Positions 49,961 through 60,931 of a stretch of DNA of 64,000 nucleotides are shown here, piece after piece. The notes below the pieces were generated by a model that was not told the origin of the DNA, did not search any database, and worked only from the letters and a program-made list of their open reading frames with translations. How positions within the stretch are numbered: position 1 is the first letter of the stretch; the number at the start of each line of letters is the position of its first letter. The translations under genes were made by a program, and so were the position numbers. Source of the DNA: Candidatus Latescibacterota bacterium (lineage in GTDB: Bacteria; Latescibacterota; UBA2968; UBA8231); NCBI GenBank assembly GCA_022819745.1, contig JAJEGS010000039.1, forward strand, positions 372,001-436,000, read 5' to 3'.

Positions 49961-51364
49961 CTATCGGCTTCGCACCCTGTTCCATCGCGCCACCTGACCG
50001 CGGCCCATGGATACGACCAGTCCCCGTTTCTTCAATACCGCCAAAGCCCATCGTACCTGCCGTTCACTGGCTTCCGGTTCCAACCGAGCGCGAATCTCGC
50101 GCAGCGCCAGACCGTCGTTTGCGTGATCCAGCAGGGCAAGAATTGCTTGTTGCTGTCTGGTCAGGCCTCTTTCGTCTTTCTCGGATGGTACGTAGTGGCC
50201 GTGTCGGAAGCGTATGGTCACACACCCACCGGCATCCTCGATTTCGGGACGCGGCAGCCCGGCGGCAGTCGTCAGTTCCGCCATCTTGAGCGTCCCGCGC
50301 CCCCATTCTTCAATAATACCTCGGCGATAAAAAGTGCGAGCAATCAACGGGTTCCAAGGCAGCGATTCGTGCGGCGCGAGCAGCTTCTCTGGGGTCAACC
50401 CAAAATGCAGCGTACCAGAAGAAGTCACCTCCAAGCGATCGTCGTACACGGCCACGCCTACAGAACCACCGCCGATCGCGTAATCGCGATGGCACAGAGC
50501 GTTCGCCAGCGACTCGCGCACTGCGAGGGGCGGATAGAGTGGTTCGTCGATTCGCTCAAAGCGATCCGCTTCAAAGCGTCCGGCGATGGGCAAAGTATCG
50601 CGCAGAAAGCGTTCCGCACTCGCCAAGAGCACGAAGGCATTGCCGTGGAACTGTCGATTGTCGAGAAACTCCGTGCGGTCGAGGCCCCGGAAGCGAGCGA
50701 CGCGGAGTAAACACTGCGGCATTTCAAATTCGAGGCACTCGACACTACCGAATAGTACTGCCGCCGCACGCAACAAGACCCCGTGCCGAAAAAGCCCCAA
50801 GCCGCGCAATAACTCGGTCGGATCCCTAGTCCCTGGATCTTCTAATCGGCCGCGCCGGATCGCCTCGGCTACCGTGCGTCGAATCTCTCCCACATCGAGG
50901 TCTTCGACTGACCACCCAATGGCCGGCTGATTCTCCCAACGTTGCTCGCTGTGCATGCGCTCAAAGAGCATCCGATTGTACTCATCGGCCGACATTGCCA
51001 CGGTGGTGTTGCCAATCCGGCAATAGGCCACACCCCGGTAAACGTACGGCCTCGCAGGCCCCTGAGTTGCGCTGATCACAATCACCTCGCGATCTCCCGC
51101 TATGGGAACTCGTTCGACGAGTGGGAAGACCGGCGGATCAATCTCTTGAATCTCGGCACTCACCTCCTCAATCGTCCGCTCGCTCACCTGCTGGCCAACC
51201 ACTTTTCCCGTCGGCGCAACACCAAACAGAACGTGCCCGCCGTGTTGATTGAGCATAGCACACACAGATCTGAGGGCTTCTCGGCGCGTCCCGGTCGTGC
51301 TCTTAAACTCCAACACCTCGGATTCGCCAGTTGCGGCCAGTACTTTGATTTGGTCAGGCGTCAT
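49961..51364 (-). CDS. AlbA_2 (Schlafen-type) protein with GHKL-like ATPase region and winged helix
   Basis: About 467 residues from ATG 51364, chosen because GGAGA lies just upstream; an earlier in-frame start is poorer. The N-terminal AlbA_2 domain (about 1-125) shows ESEVLEFKSTTG and LNQHGGHVLFGVAPTGKVVG. A middle GHKL/HATPase_c_4-like region follows (about 275-390: VRESLANALCHRDYAIGGGSVGVAVYDDRLEVTSSG, NPLIARTFYRRGIIEEWGRGT). The C-terminal winged helix (about 405-467: LREIRARLEPEASERQVRWALAVLKKRGLV) could bind DNA. Such proteins occur next to DISARM-like and other defence genes and may be regulators or nucleic-acid sensors. It sits between the SNF2 helicase and methyltransferase genes, with gaps of 163 and 157 bases. 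Confidence 0.85.
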   Translation of the reverse strand: MTPDQIKVLAATGESEVLEFKSTTGTRREALRSVCAMLNQHGGHVLFGVAPTGKVVGQQVSERTIEEVSAEIQEIDPPVFPLVERVPIAGDREVIVISATQGPARPYVYRGVAYCRIGNTTVAMSADEYNRMLFERMHSEQRWENQPAIGWSVEDLDVGEIRRTVAEAIRRGRLEDPGTRDPTELLRGLGLFRHGVLLRAAAVLFGSVECLEFEMPQCLLRVARFRGLDRTEFLDNRQFHGNAFVLLASAERFLRDTLPIAGRFEADRFERIDEPLYPPLAVRESLANALCHRDYAIGGGSVGVAVYDDRLEVTSSGTLHFGLTPEKLLAPHESLPWNPLIARTFYRRGIIEEWGRGTLKMAELTTAAGLPRPEIEDAGGCVTIRFRHGHYVPSEKDERGLTRQQQAILALLDHANDGLALREIRARLEPEASERQVRWALAVLKKRGLVVSMGRGQVARWNRVRSR

Positions 51365-51527
51365 GGCATCTCCACAATTATTAGCTCGTTGCGACAGGTA
51401 CACCAAGCAGGGTGCCCTCAGTTGGGGCGTACCGTCAGTTCTCTAACTGGGCTCTCCGCTGGGTGCGCGACGAGGGCGGGACGCTCTCGATCCCAAGTGA
51501 GGCCCTACTGTCGTGTACTGTACCCTT
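51365..51527. other. Intergenic gap between the SNF2 helicase and AlbA_2 genes
   Basis: This 163-base gap has no coding frame. It contains TACTGTCGTGTACT at about 51506, a near match to the distal half of the repeat at 39319-39340 and its flank, so it may hold a decayed member of the same dispersed repeat. It could also carry a promoter for the AlbA_2 gene, but none was assigned. Confidence 0.35.
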
Positions 51528-54371
51528 TCACAAACTCGCCATAGGCATAAAAACATAGACCCCGATCTTATCAACGGGCAGCGCCGGGGTCACGTCGTAT
51601 CGCAGGCCCCTAGCATCGCTGGCCTCGCGGATGCGCCGATGGTCTTCCAATAACTCCCGCGCCCGCTCGTGTGCGAGGCGAGTAAATGTGTCTTCTAGGG
51701 CGGAGGTCGCGTCGAGAGCTTGCCCAATGAGGCGGGTTTTCTGGCCGTCTTCCATGTTGCGGCCCGGCTCTAAGGATAGTAGCGACAGCGCATCTTCCTC
51801 GGGTAACAGTTCAGGGTCGTTGCCCCCTTGAACCGCGACCCCAAGACATTCCTCGGTTAAAAGCGACTTCAGCGGCGCGTACCGGCCGTCGACACCGCGC
51901 TGCTCTACTTGAAGCTGACTGCGCAGACGCAGCAGGTAGAGCACGGTGCGGGTGCGGATCTTGTGCGCGAACATGGCACTTGCCCGGGCACCGAGGTCGG
52001 GCTGCCCAGCGTCGAGGGCCTGTTCGGCCACGTAATCTGCAAGTGCCGCAACCAGCGGATGGGCCCGGTGGATGTAGGTTGCCCCAGTTGGCGCAGGTTG
52101 GGCAAAGGCGAGTCTTGCGGCCGGTTTGAAGCCCGTGGCATCAAGGCGGTCTTGGAGCGGTTTTGGTAGATAGGCGACCGGCAAGCGACTGTAACCGTTC
52201 CGTTGGTCAAGCGGTGCTCCCAAGCGTTCGGTGGCCAAGCGGATGAAACGCTCTACGTCATCCTGCCCACCGAGTACGGAAACCGCCTTCCGCCATTCCG
52301 GTAGGACGTCGTCGGGCCTCAGTCGCCGCTGGGCAAACACCGTACGGGTGATTTGCTCTTGGGCCGTTTCCCAAGCTTGGTCCACTTCAGCCTCGGTTTC
52401 TCCAAAATCGAGTCTCATCTGCGCGATTCGGGAGCTGCCGACGCCTTGCAGGAGAACGGCCTGCATGATGGCATCAACGACCTTGTTATTGTCGGTTGGC
52501 AAAGGCACGGCCACGCCGAGCTCAGTGCGAATTTTCTCGGCCTTGCGCAGAATCACGCGGAGCACAGCACCGTCAACCGGATTGTCTTCGCCGTAGAGCA
52601 TCAAGGTGCGCACAGTTGGCGATGCCTGCCCAAAGCGATCGGCACGGCCTTCGCGCTGCTCGTGGCGGGTCGGATTCCAAGTGAGATCGTAGTGGACTAC
52701 TGCATTGAAGTGCCGTTGCAGGTTGACGCCTTCGGAGAGGCAGTCCGTGGCCACGAGGACTGGTACGATATCTTCGCCGACTGCTCCAAGCGCCTCCACT
52801 TGCTCTTCGCGCTGATCAGATGTCAGCTCTCCAGTAATCGCGGCAACGCAGGTTTTCTCCACCGGTAGAGCGCGTTTTAGGTTCTCGCCGATGTAGTGAG
52901 CTGTGGCGATGTAGCGACAAAACACCACCGGCTTGAAGCCAGACGCAATAAGCTGTTGCACTTCAGCGATCAGGGCCTTCAGCTTGGGGTCTTGCTTGGG
53001 ACCGCGGAGCGCATCAGCCCGCCCAATGAGCCGACGCAGGGCCGCAGCATCCTCGGGTGCTTCAAGGGTGCCAGCGGGTACGCTCTCGTCGAGTGTTAGG
53101 GCATCGTCGGCCCCTGCATCGAGGACTGTTTCGCTTGCGGCTTGGTCCAATTCAGTCTCGCTCTCAGCAGCTTGAAGTCGCGTCCGAAGGGCCAGTACTG
53201 CTGCCGCCGGGCTAGAAGAAATGCACCGCAGCAGGGCCAAGGCCGCCCACCATGACATGCGTTGCTGTAGCTTGGTGCCGTCCTTGGTCTGCTCGACCAT
53301 GGTCCGCGCATAGGAAAGCACGTCGTCGAAGAGCTGACCCCAGTCGCCGATCAACCGGTATGTAGCTTCCCGGCTCTCGCGGACGGGAAAGCCGGTCGTA
53401 TCTTTCCACTCGGCAATATCACCGCGCCGCCGCTGGACAAAATGGCCAGCCAGTTCCTGGCGCAGCAAGCTACGCTCCTCGCCTTCGGACATCTCGGCCA
53501 ACTGTGCAAATCTCGGATCCAACAGGCCCAAGAGGTTGTGAAAAGCCTCATCGTCGCCCGAATGCGGAGTAGCTGTGAGAAGTACCATACTGCGTTTGGG
53601 TTCGCTCTCGGCGAGGCCCTTGAGAAGCTGATAGCGCTGATGGCGGGCGGCGGTATTGGACTGAACGCAGGTGTGGGCCTCATCAACTATGACCAACTCT
53701 GGGCAGGCGCGTAGGAAATCACTACGCCGCCGATCTGATTTGATGTAGTCGAGGGAGACAACTGTATAAGGATAAACCTCAAAGATGGACTCGTCCGGTC
53801 GCAGGCCGCGTTCAAGGCGGGCCGCTGTACCAGTGCGGACGACTTCAGCCTCGATGCTGAATTTCTCCGCCAGTTCCTGCTGCCACTGCTCGCACAGATG
53901 TGGCGGACATAGTACGGCAAGCTGTTTGATCTCGCCGCGATCGATGAGTTCTCGTGCTATCAGACCAGCCTCAATGGTCTTGCCAATACCGACATCGTCG
54001 GCGATTAGAAGGCGGGTGGTGTCCAGCTTGAGCGCCATGAGCAACGGTACGAGCTGATAGGCGCGAGGTTCGACATTAATATTGCCGAAACTGCGAAAGG
54101 GACCGGCCCCGGCCCGCAGTTTCAGGCGAAGGGCATCCCGCAAGAGAAGAGCTGCTTCCTGCGACCCTGACTTGTTGGGATCGGGCAGGGCGAAGGTCGC
54201 TGCGGTCGGTGGCTCAGGCTCTATGGGCAAATAGATGAGCGTAGCATCTTCTTCCGCGCCGCCAAGTGGCCGAAGTTTCAAACGGTCGGTGTCCAACTCG
54301 GGCAGAACGACCCATTCGCGTCCCCGTGCTCTAACCAAGTCTCCCGGTTTGAATTCAACTACTGATTCCAT
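51528..54371 (-). CDS. SNF2/RapA-like helicase, DrmD-type
   Basis: About 947 residues. The start at ATG 54371 (MESVVEFKPGDLVRARGREW) is preferred because the longer frame begins inside a repeat element (54419-54471). Helicase motifs are in order: Walker A DDVGIGKT (about 125-132), DEAH in VIVDEAHTCVQ, LLTATPHSG, then the second lobe with VATDCLSEGVNLQRHFNAVVHYDLTWNPTRHEQREGRADRFGQ. The arrangement and the N-terminal small beta domain resemble RapA and the DrmD helicase of class 1 DISARM. It would be an ATP-driven DNA translocase or remodeller that acts with the fused helicase upstream. It has no nuclease domain. Confidence 0.9.
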   Translation of the reverse strand: MESVVEFKPGDLVRARGREWVVLPELDTDRLKLRPLGGAEEDATLIYLPIEPEPPTAATFALPDPNKSGSQEAALLLRDALRLKLRAGAGPFRSFGNINVEPRAYQLVPLLMALKLDTTRLLIADDVGIGKTIEAGLIARELIDRGEIKQLAVLCPPHLCEQWQQELAEKFSIEAEVVRTGTAARLERGLRPDESIFEVYPYTVVSLDYIKSDRRRSDFLRACPELVIVDEAHTCVQSNTAARHQRYQLLKGLAESEPKRSMVLLTATPHSGDDEAFHNLLGLLDPRFAQLAEMSEGEERSLLRQELAGHFVQRRRGDIAEWKDTTGFPVRESREATYRLIGDWGQLFDDVLSYARTMVEQTKDGTKLQQRMSWWAALALLRCISSSPAAAVLALRTRLQAAESETELDQAASETVLDAGADDALTLDESVPAGTLEAPEDAAALRRLIGRADALRGPKQDPKLKALIAEVQQLIASGFKPVVFCRYIATAHYIGENLKRALPVEKTCVAAITGELTSDQREEQVEALGAVGEDIVPVLVATDCLSEGVNLQRHFNAVVHYDLTWNPTRHEQREGRADRFGQASPTVRTLMLYGEDNPVDGAVLRVILRKAEKIRTELGVAVPLPTDNNKVVDAIMQAVLLQGVGSSRIAQMRLDFGETEAEVDQAWETAQEQITRTVFAQRRLRPDDVLPEWRKAVSVLGGQDDVERFIRLATERLGAPLDQRNGYSRLPVAYLPKPLQDRLDATGFKPAARLAFAQPAPTGATYIHRAHPLVAALADYVAEQALDAGQPDLGARASAMFAHKIRTRTVLYLLRLRSQLQVEQRGVDGRYAPLKSLLTEECLGVAVQGGNDPELLPEEDALSLLSLEPGRNMEDGQKTRLIGQALDATSALEDTFTRLAHERARELLEDHRRIREASDARGLRYDVTPALPVDKIGVYVFMPMASL

Positions 54372-54418
54372 CGCGACATTACCTATCATTAATAGATCCT
54401 GTTTGAAAACTCGGTTGC

Positions 54419-54471
54419 CTTTCGACAAGCTCAGGGCCACTCATCACCTGCGCTCGTTGAGCCTATCGGAA
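54419..54471. repeat. REP-like element with TTCGACAAGCTCA / TGAGCCTATCGGAA arms
   Basis: TTCGACAAGCTCA (54421-54433) and TGAGCCTATCGGAA (54458-54471) form an imperfect inverted repeat. The same core occurs at 60945-60957. Such TTCGACAAGCTCA cores are a familiar dispersed intergenic repeat in many bacterial genomes. It fills most of the 118-base gap before the SNF2 gene. Confidence 0.55.
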
Positions 54472-54489
54472 CGATCCGCAGCTCAATCC

Positions 54490-57400
54490 CTATTCTTCGC
54501 ACTTCCCCGACCCGAAAACCCAAGTGTACTCGTTCACGATGCGGTCCCACAACGCTTGGTTTGCGGGGAAACGCACGACAGTGAATCCCGCATCTTCGAG
54601 GCGCTGCGTTATTTTGGCATCTCGGCTTGTGTAGTAATGTTGGCCAGCCTCACTGGCGATCGGTTCCCCAAGATGCTGTGTAGTCTGGTGCTTCCCATCG
54701 TGGTGCGGGCCGTCGATATAGATTAGCGTCTGCTGGTCGGCGTAGGCAAAATCGGGGCGGGTATTGAACTCCTCTAAGTATGGCTGTGCCCGATTGGGCA
54801 AGTGGTACCCATTCGTTTTAAGGTAGTTGAGCCACGCCTGCTCTAGGCTTGAAGTCGATGCGTTCATCAGGGCATCAAAACTGTCGTCGGCCTCTGATAC
54901 AGATGCGGACGCCTCGTGCTCTCCCCGAGTCAGGCGACAGAGTAGATTGAGCATATCTTCGTTGCGCCGATCAATGTTGGAGTGGTCTGGCTGATTGTAA
55001 TAGCTCAGTAGGCAGCGGTAACAACCAGCCTCACAGTCGGGATCCTGATCCTCCAAGTCCCTAGAATCGGTCCAGTCGCCAGACTTTGACGTGAAATGGC
55101 AGATGTGTAAGGCTTGGCGGGCGACCCGGGCTAGCGCATCGGGATCATTGGTAAGACGGGTAAGGACGCCGGCACCGCCTTCAGCGGCCTCGTAAAAAAG
55201 GATGGCAGCGCGATTGTTCTGGTCGGGCAGAGGCTCGGCCGCCTGCTCGACCTCTTCCAATTGAAACTCCTGTTCGATTCCGCGTTTGAGCGCGTATTGC
55301 AACGAGGTGATAGCCGCGGTTGGCAGGTCGGTCGGCGGTTGGACCACGAGGACGTTGCGGGTATCCTCAACAAAGGGCGTGATGCGTTCAATAGTTTTGC
55401 CGTCTTGCACTCCATCGTCTTCTGCATCCGTAGGGGCCTGTGCATCTTTGGTCCACTCGCCGGTATTGGCATCGACGCTAAAACCGTAAATAGACTTCTG
55501 CTCGCGCCGACGCCAGCCCAAATTAATGCGCCAAATCGTCGCGGCCGGGCCATATTTGAGTTCCAAGAGTTGCTCATCTTGCTCCTTCAACACGACGCCC
55601 TCAAAGCACGGCTTGCCGTTTTCTGCGGCAAAGCGCAGCGTCGTAATCATCTCGTACCCTTGCCTTTGCCTTTCTTCCTCATCCGAGGTGATGCGCGTGG
55701 CGCGTCGCGTGGCGACCTGCTCGATACGGTAGAGATTGGAGACGCTACGCCCGCCTGTGAGGAGCTCATCGCAGTTGGCACAGCGTGCGGAATCCTTCTG
55801 CTCGCCAAAATGTCCATAGCCACAGGCCGGGCAGATGCGTGCAGCTTGCACCGGCAGCTTGGCTGAGGGGATGGCGGAAGCCTCGTCGCGCACGATGAGA
55901 ATAATGCGCCGTACGCGATAGGTACTGCCTTCGTGGTAGATAATGGATTGGGGACCAAACTCGGAAAGCCCCAAAAACCGGGGTCGGCTCAAGAACGAGT
56001 CCCGCACTACTTTCTCGCGACGCCCGGGGATGAAGGCCATAAGCGGCAAGCGCGGAAAGTTATATCCAGGCAAAAAACCCTCGGCTGCAAGGTAGCGATA
56101 GGTAGCAAAATCTGAGTTCATCGTCGGCCTGCTGTCGAGGAGCAGATTCTGCTGGGTATAGGCTTCGTCGTATCGCATCTTAGCCTCGCGGCGGTCCTGT
56201 TCGGTCGCCGCGGCGCTGTTGAGAATGTCGTTGGCAGATTTTAGCTGGCTGGCGGTAGCGTGATAAAGAGAGCGCCAGCGACGAAAAGCTTCGTCAAAAC
56301 GGCGAACCGCCGAGTTCATCGCACTGCCCAACCACGTTTCCGTGTACCAAGGGGCGGCTCCCTTAGAAAGGTCATTGGCGAGCATGGCGAGAATGCGCTG
56401 CGCTCGCCTTTGAGCTTGGCCCAACGCTCTTGCGCTACTGAGGGGCTCGGCGAGGTGTTCGTGCAAGGGGAGCTCCGCTGGTTGTTCTCGGTTGAGGACG
56501 TCGCACACGGATGTGCCTAGCTTAACGCCGGTCTCGGCCAGCCAGACTGAGTGCAGATGGCTGCGGATGAGGTCTTCATTGGCCAGATCAATGGTCGGCG
56601 GATTGACTACACCGGAGACCATGCGCGTTGGCTCAGAAAAAAAGTACTGGTCGTGGGGCGACTTAGCCGCGCAGTAGGTGATAACCAATGCCGGTTGGCC
56701 GCTGCGCCCAGCACGTCCACTGCGCTGCGCGTAATTCGCCGGCGTGGGCGGCACGTTCCGCATATAGACCGCGTTGAGTGCCGAAATATCCACGCCCAGT
56801 TCCATAGTTGGCGAGCAGAACAAAATTGGCAAGCCGGCCGGCTGTACGGTGCCTTCGACAATGCGTTCGGTCTCGAGCCCCCGGCGGAAGCGAGTCTCCC
56901 GTTCGGCGCGAATATCGGAATCCACTTGGGCGGTGTGCTCGCGGGCTTCGAGTTGGTGCAGAAAACAGTCCTCGTCTTCTAACAAACGGGCGATATTTTT
57001 ATAAAGAGCGCGAAAGAACGGGTTGGCGGGCTCGCCCTTATCCGCGGATAGACACCATTCGAGCACCGAGCTATCAATCCGATACCCAACGCGGCGGTCG
57101 TCCAACTCGGTGGACTCCACGTAGCCATAGATAGTCAAGACACGCAAAATGTCGTCAATGACACTGTTGTAAACATCTTCATCGAACTTAACCGGATAAT
57201 GAGGATTGTCTTGGCCCCACACCGCTGGAGACTTGAGCCACCGTCCGAAGGCGGAGCGATGGGACATATGCGATAATAGGTAGTCCTGCCGGCGGGATCT
57301 GGAGCTTGGTCGCGGAACCATGAAGGCGTGCGAGGAAAGTCTTTCGTCTTCGGACAGTCCCCAAGGTTCTTTCAACTCGTTGAAGCTCCGGTTGCGGGTC

Positions 57401-59781
57401 TGCTCTTGGAAATTGGGGTCGAGATAGATGGTCTTGATACAGAGTGCCTTGCGCATCTGGTCGAGGAGCTTGTGGACGATCTCGAAGCGACGCTGGGGCT
57501 CTATCGCCCCGAGCAGGGGATGCCCTTGCCGCCATTCTTCCTCATCTTCGCAACAAGTTTCCAAGTCCCGGTATCGAATATCTAGAAGCCCGAGCTGATC
57601 CAAGTTGGGGTTGTTGATGCGCCAACCCCGCTTTAGGTCAAAATAGAGGCGATAACCCAGAACGTCGCGTAGCGTTTTAAGGGTGTTCTGCGCCCGGATA
57701 CCCTTGGTTTCGGGATTGGCAGCGTAGTCAGTCGGGTCCAAGTGCAGATGATCGAGCACCCGTTGGGTCAAGATGTCATCGGTAAGCTGCCCATCCTTTT
57801 GTATGGCTGCCAGCAATGCACCCCGCAGCAAAAGCGTTTGAATGAAATCGTTGAAGTGTCCGGCTTGGAGGCTGGCGTCTTGCCGATTGTCGGTAAAGGC
57901 GAGCAGCTTCTTGGTGTTCTCATCGAGGCTGGTACCGATCAGGTGTCTTAGCGCGGACAGGGCCAGCATGGTTGTGGCCGAACTGCGGCCTTCGCTGGAT
58001 AGGCCGGCGAGCTTGCTCAGATCGCTGCGCTTGCTGCCGTCGTAGTACGCATCGCAGTCCGCGTTGAGACAGAAGCGAAACGATCCAGGTATGAACCATG
58101 CCAGCAGCCCATTGTCGGCGATCTTGCCGAGCGTACCCACGCAAACGGGAATGGGACAATAGCGTTTGTAGTAGGACTTGAGGCGCGGCTCCCCATGGTG
58201 AAATTCTAGCCAATCTTCGGGGTAATGGCCTTCTATATCAGTCGGATCAAATGTCCCCCCGCTGTCCGGCATGAGATAGCCGTATAGGGTCTCCTCTTCT
58301 TCGTTGGAGCGTTCGGAAAGCTCGCGTGGGCTGAAGGCCTTGGACGACTTGGCCTCCATCGTCGCCCAGACGGGGAAATACTCCTGACCACACTGTCGGC
58401 AAAAAGAAAGGTTGAACAAGAGGCGGTTGCGGTCGCCCGGTTTGAATTGTTGTCCCTCTAGAGTGATAAAACGATCTCTAGGTGATTCTAGGGTGGCGTA
58501 CGCATTCGAGGGGCTGCTGATGAACTGATGGAGTCGGAAGGAGAAGAAATTGCGGCCGCTATCGCTCTGGCTCTGATAGGCCGCAATTAGGAACTTCACG
58601 AGGTATTCTTGGCAAAATTGCTCCTGCAAGCCGCTGTCTTTGGCGAGTAATGTTGCGGCTTCAATGACCGTTCGAGGCCGGGCGATGCGGACGAGCTTGC
58701 CGTCCTGCTCTTCTAGACCGAGCTTGCGCTCTACCCAAGCCGCCACCGGATGGCTTGACAATTCAGCGTGAGTCGCGCTGGCCGCCACCCCGGTCTCAAT
58801 GGCTTGTCGCAGGCTGGAGGAGTCAATAGGGGTGTCGTTGTTAGTAACGGGCTCAAGGGTTTCGGTGATGATGTTGTCCGCGCTGACCGGGACGCCAAAT
58901 AGCCGACTGGCAATGTTGGCAACAATCGCATTCCGCTCCTTGGCCGATCCCTCTGAAGCCATGGTGGCAGAGGTACCGATACAGCGGAGATGTTCGTTGA
59001 ACCGTTCTCGCACGCGCCGGATCAGCATGGCCACATCAGCCCCTTGTCTCCCCCGGTAGGTGTGCAACTCGTCCAAAACCAGAAACCGCAGCCCGGCGGC
59101 GTGTTGCCGCACTGCTTTATCAGTCTCTAAGAACCGCGTCATGAGCAGCTCGAGCATGACGTAGTTCGTCAGAAGGATGTCGGGAGGATTCTTCGCAATG
59201 TACTCCCGCTCCTCGTTAGTTTCTTGGCCGGTATAGCGGGCAAAAGTCACCGGTTGATTGCCCTCTTCGTAGCCGCGCTTCAAAAACTTCTCCAACTCCT
59301 CGCACTGGCTGTTACACAGGGCATTCATCGGATAGACAACGATGGCACAGATGCCCTTGCAGGGGTCACCGGACTTCTTCCGCCGCAATACGTCATCGAC
59401 AATGGGGATGAAGTAACTGAGAGATTTGCCGGATCCTGTACCCGTCGTCAGGACATAGCTTTCGTCCCGTCTAGCGATAGCGATGGCTTCGGCTTGGTGT
59501 TTGTGCAACACGAGCGGTTGGTCTAGGGAGTCGGTTGGGTTCTTGATGCGAAATATCTTCGCACATTCCGCATCAAGGGTGCCGTTTGCCACAAACTCTT
59601 CAATAGACCCACCCGGCACGAAATTTGGGTTCAACTGGATGAGGGGAGCGGGCCAGAAACGGCCACTGTCGTAAGCCTCATCAACAACTTGACGAATGTC
59701 TGCCGCCCGGATACTGACGAAGCTTCGCGAGAAGCGTTCGTATTCTGAAATAAGCTCCTTACGGAACGCAAAGACGTCCAT
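54490..59781 (-). CDS. DEAD/DEAH helicase-DUF1998-PD-(D/E)XK-like fusion (DrmA/DrmB-related)
   Basis: A 1763-residue protein. The helicase core has Walker [10 protein letters not shown] (about 115-123), [26 protein letters not shown] and, in the second lobe, [49 protein letters not shown]. Zinc-type clusters occur at CRQCGQ and at CPACGYG with CANCDELL. The DUF1998 signature [23 protein letters not shown] follows. The last 125 residues (from about 1639) resemble a PD-(D/E)XK nuclease: [30 protein letters not shown] and [18 protein letters not shown] normally has helicase DrmA and DUF1998 protein DrmB as separate genes. AAGGAG precedes the ATG. It should act on invading DNA. Confidence 0.85.
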   Translation of the reverse strand: MDVFAFRKELISEYERFSRSFVSIRAADIRQVVDEAYDSGRFWPAPLIQLNPNFVPGGSIEEFVANGTLDAECAKIFRIKNPTDSLDQPLVLHKHQAEAIAIARRDESYVLTTGTGSGKSLSYFIPIVDDVLRRKKSGDPCKGICAIVVYPMNALCNSQCEELEKFLKRGYEEGNQPVTFARYTGQETNEEREYIAKNPPDILLTNYVMLELLMTRFLETDKAVRQHAAGLRFLVLDELHTYRGRQGADVAMLIRRVRERFNEHLRCIGTSATMASEGSAKERNAIVANIASRLFGVPVSADNIITETLEPVTNNDTPIDSSSLRQAIETGVAASATHAELSSHPVAAWVERKLGLEEQDGKLVRIARPRTVIEAATLLAKDSGLQEQFCQEYLVKFLIAAYQSQSDSGRNFFSFRLHQFISSPSNAYATLESPRDRFITLEGQQFKPGDRNRLLFNLSFCRQCGQEYFPVWATMEAKSSKAFSPRELSERSNEEEETLYGYLMPDSGGTFDPTDIEGHYPEDWLEFHHGEPRLKSYYKRYCPIPVCVGTLGKIADNGLLAWFIPGSFRFCLNADCDAYYDGSKRSDLSKLAGLSSEGRSSATTMLALSALRHLIGTSLDENTKKLLAFTDNRQDASLQAGHFNDFIQTLLLRGALLAAIQKDGQLTDDILTQRVLDHLHLDPTDYAANPETKGIRAQNTLKTLRDVLGYRLYFDLKRGWRINNPNLDQLGLLDIRYRDLETCCEDEEEWRQGHPLLGAIEPQRRFEIVHKLLDQMRKALCIKTIYLDPNFQEQTRNRSFNELKEPWGLSEDERLSSHAFMVPRPSSRSRRQDYLLSHMSHRSAFGRWLKSPAVWGQDNPHYPVKFDEDVYNSVIDDILRVLTIYGYVESTELDDRRVGYRIDSSVLEWCLSADKGEPANPFFRALYKNIARLLEDEDCFLHQLEAREHTAQVDSDIRAERETRFRRGLETERIVEGTVQPAGLPILFCSPTMELGVDISALNAVYMRNVPPTPANYAQRSGRAGRSGQPALVITYCAAKSPHDQYFFSEPTRMVSGVVNPPTIDLANEDLIRSHLHSVWLAETGVKLGTSVCDVLNREQPAELPLHEHLAEPLSSARALGQAQRRAQRILAMLANDLSKGAAPWYTETWLGSAMNSAVRRFDEAFRRWRSLYHATASQLKSANDILNSAAATEQDRREAKMRYDEAYTQQNLLLDSRPTMNSDFATYRYLAAEGFLPGYNFPRLPLMAFIPGRREKVVRDSFLSRPRFLGLSEFGPQSIIYHEGSTYRVRRIILIVRDEASAIPSAKLPVQAARICPACGYGHFGEQKDSARCANCDELLTGGRSVSNLYRIEQVATRRATRITSDEEERQRQGYEMITTLRFAAENGKPCFEGVVLKEQDEQLLELKYGPAATIWRINLGWRRREQKSIYGFSVDANTGEWTKDAQAPTDAEDDGVQDGKTIERITPFVEDTRNVLVVQPPTDLPTAAITSLQYALKRGIEQEFQLEEVEQAAEPLPDQNNRAAILFYEAAEGGAGVLTRLTNDPDALARVARQALHICHFTSKSGDWTDSRDLEDQDPDCEAGCYRCLLSYYNQPDHSNIDRRNEDMLNLLCRLTRGEHEASASVSEADDSFDALMNASTSSLEQAWLNYLKTNGYHLPNRAQPYLEEFNTRPDFAYADQQTLIYIDGPHHDGKHQTTQHLGEPIASEAGQHYYTSRDAKITQRLEDAGFTVVRFPANQALWDRIVNEYTWVFGSGKCEE

Positions 59782-59810
59782 CAGACTCCTTCCTACGCCC
59801 GAACTGATTG

Positions 59811-59836
59811 AGGGGCGACCGGCCGGTCGCCCCTAC
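59811..59836. repeat. Palindromic repeat at the right edge of the defence island
   Basis: Positions 59811-59834 form a perfect 24-base palindrome (half-site AGGGGCGACCGG) and match the element at 44813-44838. It lies between the ATPase F stop (59885) and the fused helicase start (59781), whose ribosome site AAGGAG follows closely. As RNA it would fold into a strong hairpin. Confidence 0.9.
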
Positions 59837-59884
59837 GGACGAAATACGTTGGTACAGATGCGTCCAATCCGCTCGCCCCATCGT

Positions 59885-60931
59885 TCACCTACCTCCGTAG
59901 GATAAACCAGCGACCTGCTTTTCCGACAGCACGGCCCCGTCCTCGTAGAGATAGCAAGCCGCAGCGCGGCCAGCATCAATCTGCACCAGCGGCGGACGCT
60001 CTTGCCGACAGCGCGGCATGACGTGGGGACAGCGCTCGACAAAAGCACAGCCGCCAGTGGCACTCGGAATCTCTGCATCCTCTTCCACTGTCGGCCCGCT
60101 AGGCGTGACCTCAACCGAGCCTTCGCCCCAGCGGCGTTTTGCATCCGGCAGTGGAATCGAACTCACCAGTAGCTGCGTGTAGGGATGTTTCGGGGCCTTG
60201 ATAACCTGCTCCACATCACCCACCTCGACCACCGCACCTTGATACATGACGAGAATAGTATGACTCAGTTGGTACGCCGTAGTCAGATCATGCGTGATGT
60301 ACACAAGACTAATGCCACGCTCCCGATGAATGCGAGACAAGGTCTCCAAGATGGTAGCGCGCAACGAGGCATCTACCATCGACACCGGCTCGTCAGCCAC
60401 AATCACGCGCGGGTCGAGCAACAACGCCCGCGCCACCATGATGCGCTGCCGCTGACCGCCGCTTAGCTGATGGGGATAACGCCCGAGGGTCTCCTCCGGA
60501 CGCAGCCCGACCGCTTGCAGCCCTTCCTCGATCCGCTGCCGCCGCTCAGCGCGCGACAACTCCGGGAAGAACTTGGCAATCGGCACCGTCAGGGAATGAT
60601 CCACCCGGTAGAACGGATTGAACACCTCAAAGGGATCCTGAAACACAGCCTGCACCTGCCGCCGAAACGTCTGCCGCGCCTTGGAGTCGAGATCGCGCAG
60701 TTCCGTGCCTTGGTAGCGCACCGATCCACTGGTCGGCGGCAAAATGCCCAGTAGCAGGCGCGCCAAAGTAGTCTTGCCGCTACCACTTTCACCAGCAATA
60801 GCCACCACCACAGGATCGTCCTCCGGGATCACCAGCGAGGCGTCGGCGACCGCGACGGTCTGCTGCCGGTCGAACACACCGCCGCCAAAAGCCCGGCTAG
60901 CACCCCGCGCTTCTAACAGTGGCGTACTCAC
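59885..60931 (-). CDS. Peptide-type ABC transporter ATP-binding protein F
   Basis: About 348 residues from GTG 60931, which overlaps the stop of ATPase D (GTGA); the longer frame starts within gene D. The nucleotide-binding domain has Walker A GESGSGKTTLAR, Q-loop FQDPFEVFNPFYRV, signature LSGGQRQRIMVARAL, Walker B VIVADEPVSMVD and H-loop YITHDL. The C-terminal oligopeptide/dipeptide extension contains CAFVERCPHVMPRCRQERPPLV, with the cysteines of the family Fe-S motif. It energises the B/C permease pair together with D. It is the last gene before the defence island. Confidence 0.95.
   Translation of the reverse strand: MSTPLLEARGASRAFGGGVFDRQQTVAVADASLVIPEDDPVVVAIAGESGSGKTTLARLLLGILPPTSGSVRYQGTELRDLDSKARQTFRRQVQAVFQDPFEVFNPFYRVDHSLTVPIAKFFPELSRAERRQRIEEGLQAVGLRPEETLGRYPHQLSGGQRQRIMVARALLLDPRVIVADEPVSMVDASLRATILETLSRIHRERGISLVYITHDLTTAYQLSHTILVMYQGAVVEVGDVEQVIKAPKHPYTQLLVSSIPLPDAKRRWGEGSVEVTPSGPTVEEDAEIPSATGGCAFVERCPHVMPRCRQERPPLVQIDAGRAAACYLYEDGAVLSEKQVAGLSYGGR

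Larger units (their letters stand above)
44813..59836 (-). other. Defence island bracketed by palindromic repeats inside the ABC-transport operon
   Basis: All island genes run on the minus strand, co-directional with the host operon: helicase/DUF1998/nuclease-like fusion, SNF2 helicase, AlbA_2 protein, adenine methyltransferase with broken tail, PIN toxin and antitoxin. Removing the island with one repeat copy would join ATPase F to the binding-protein gene. No integrase, transposase or tRNA is present at the edges, so insertion by recombination at the repeats is the simplest reading. The combination resembles class 1 DISARM in parts but not in gene structure. Confidence 0.7.
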
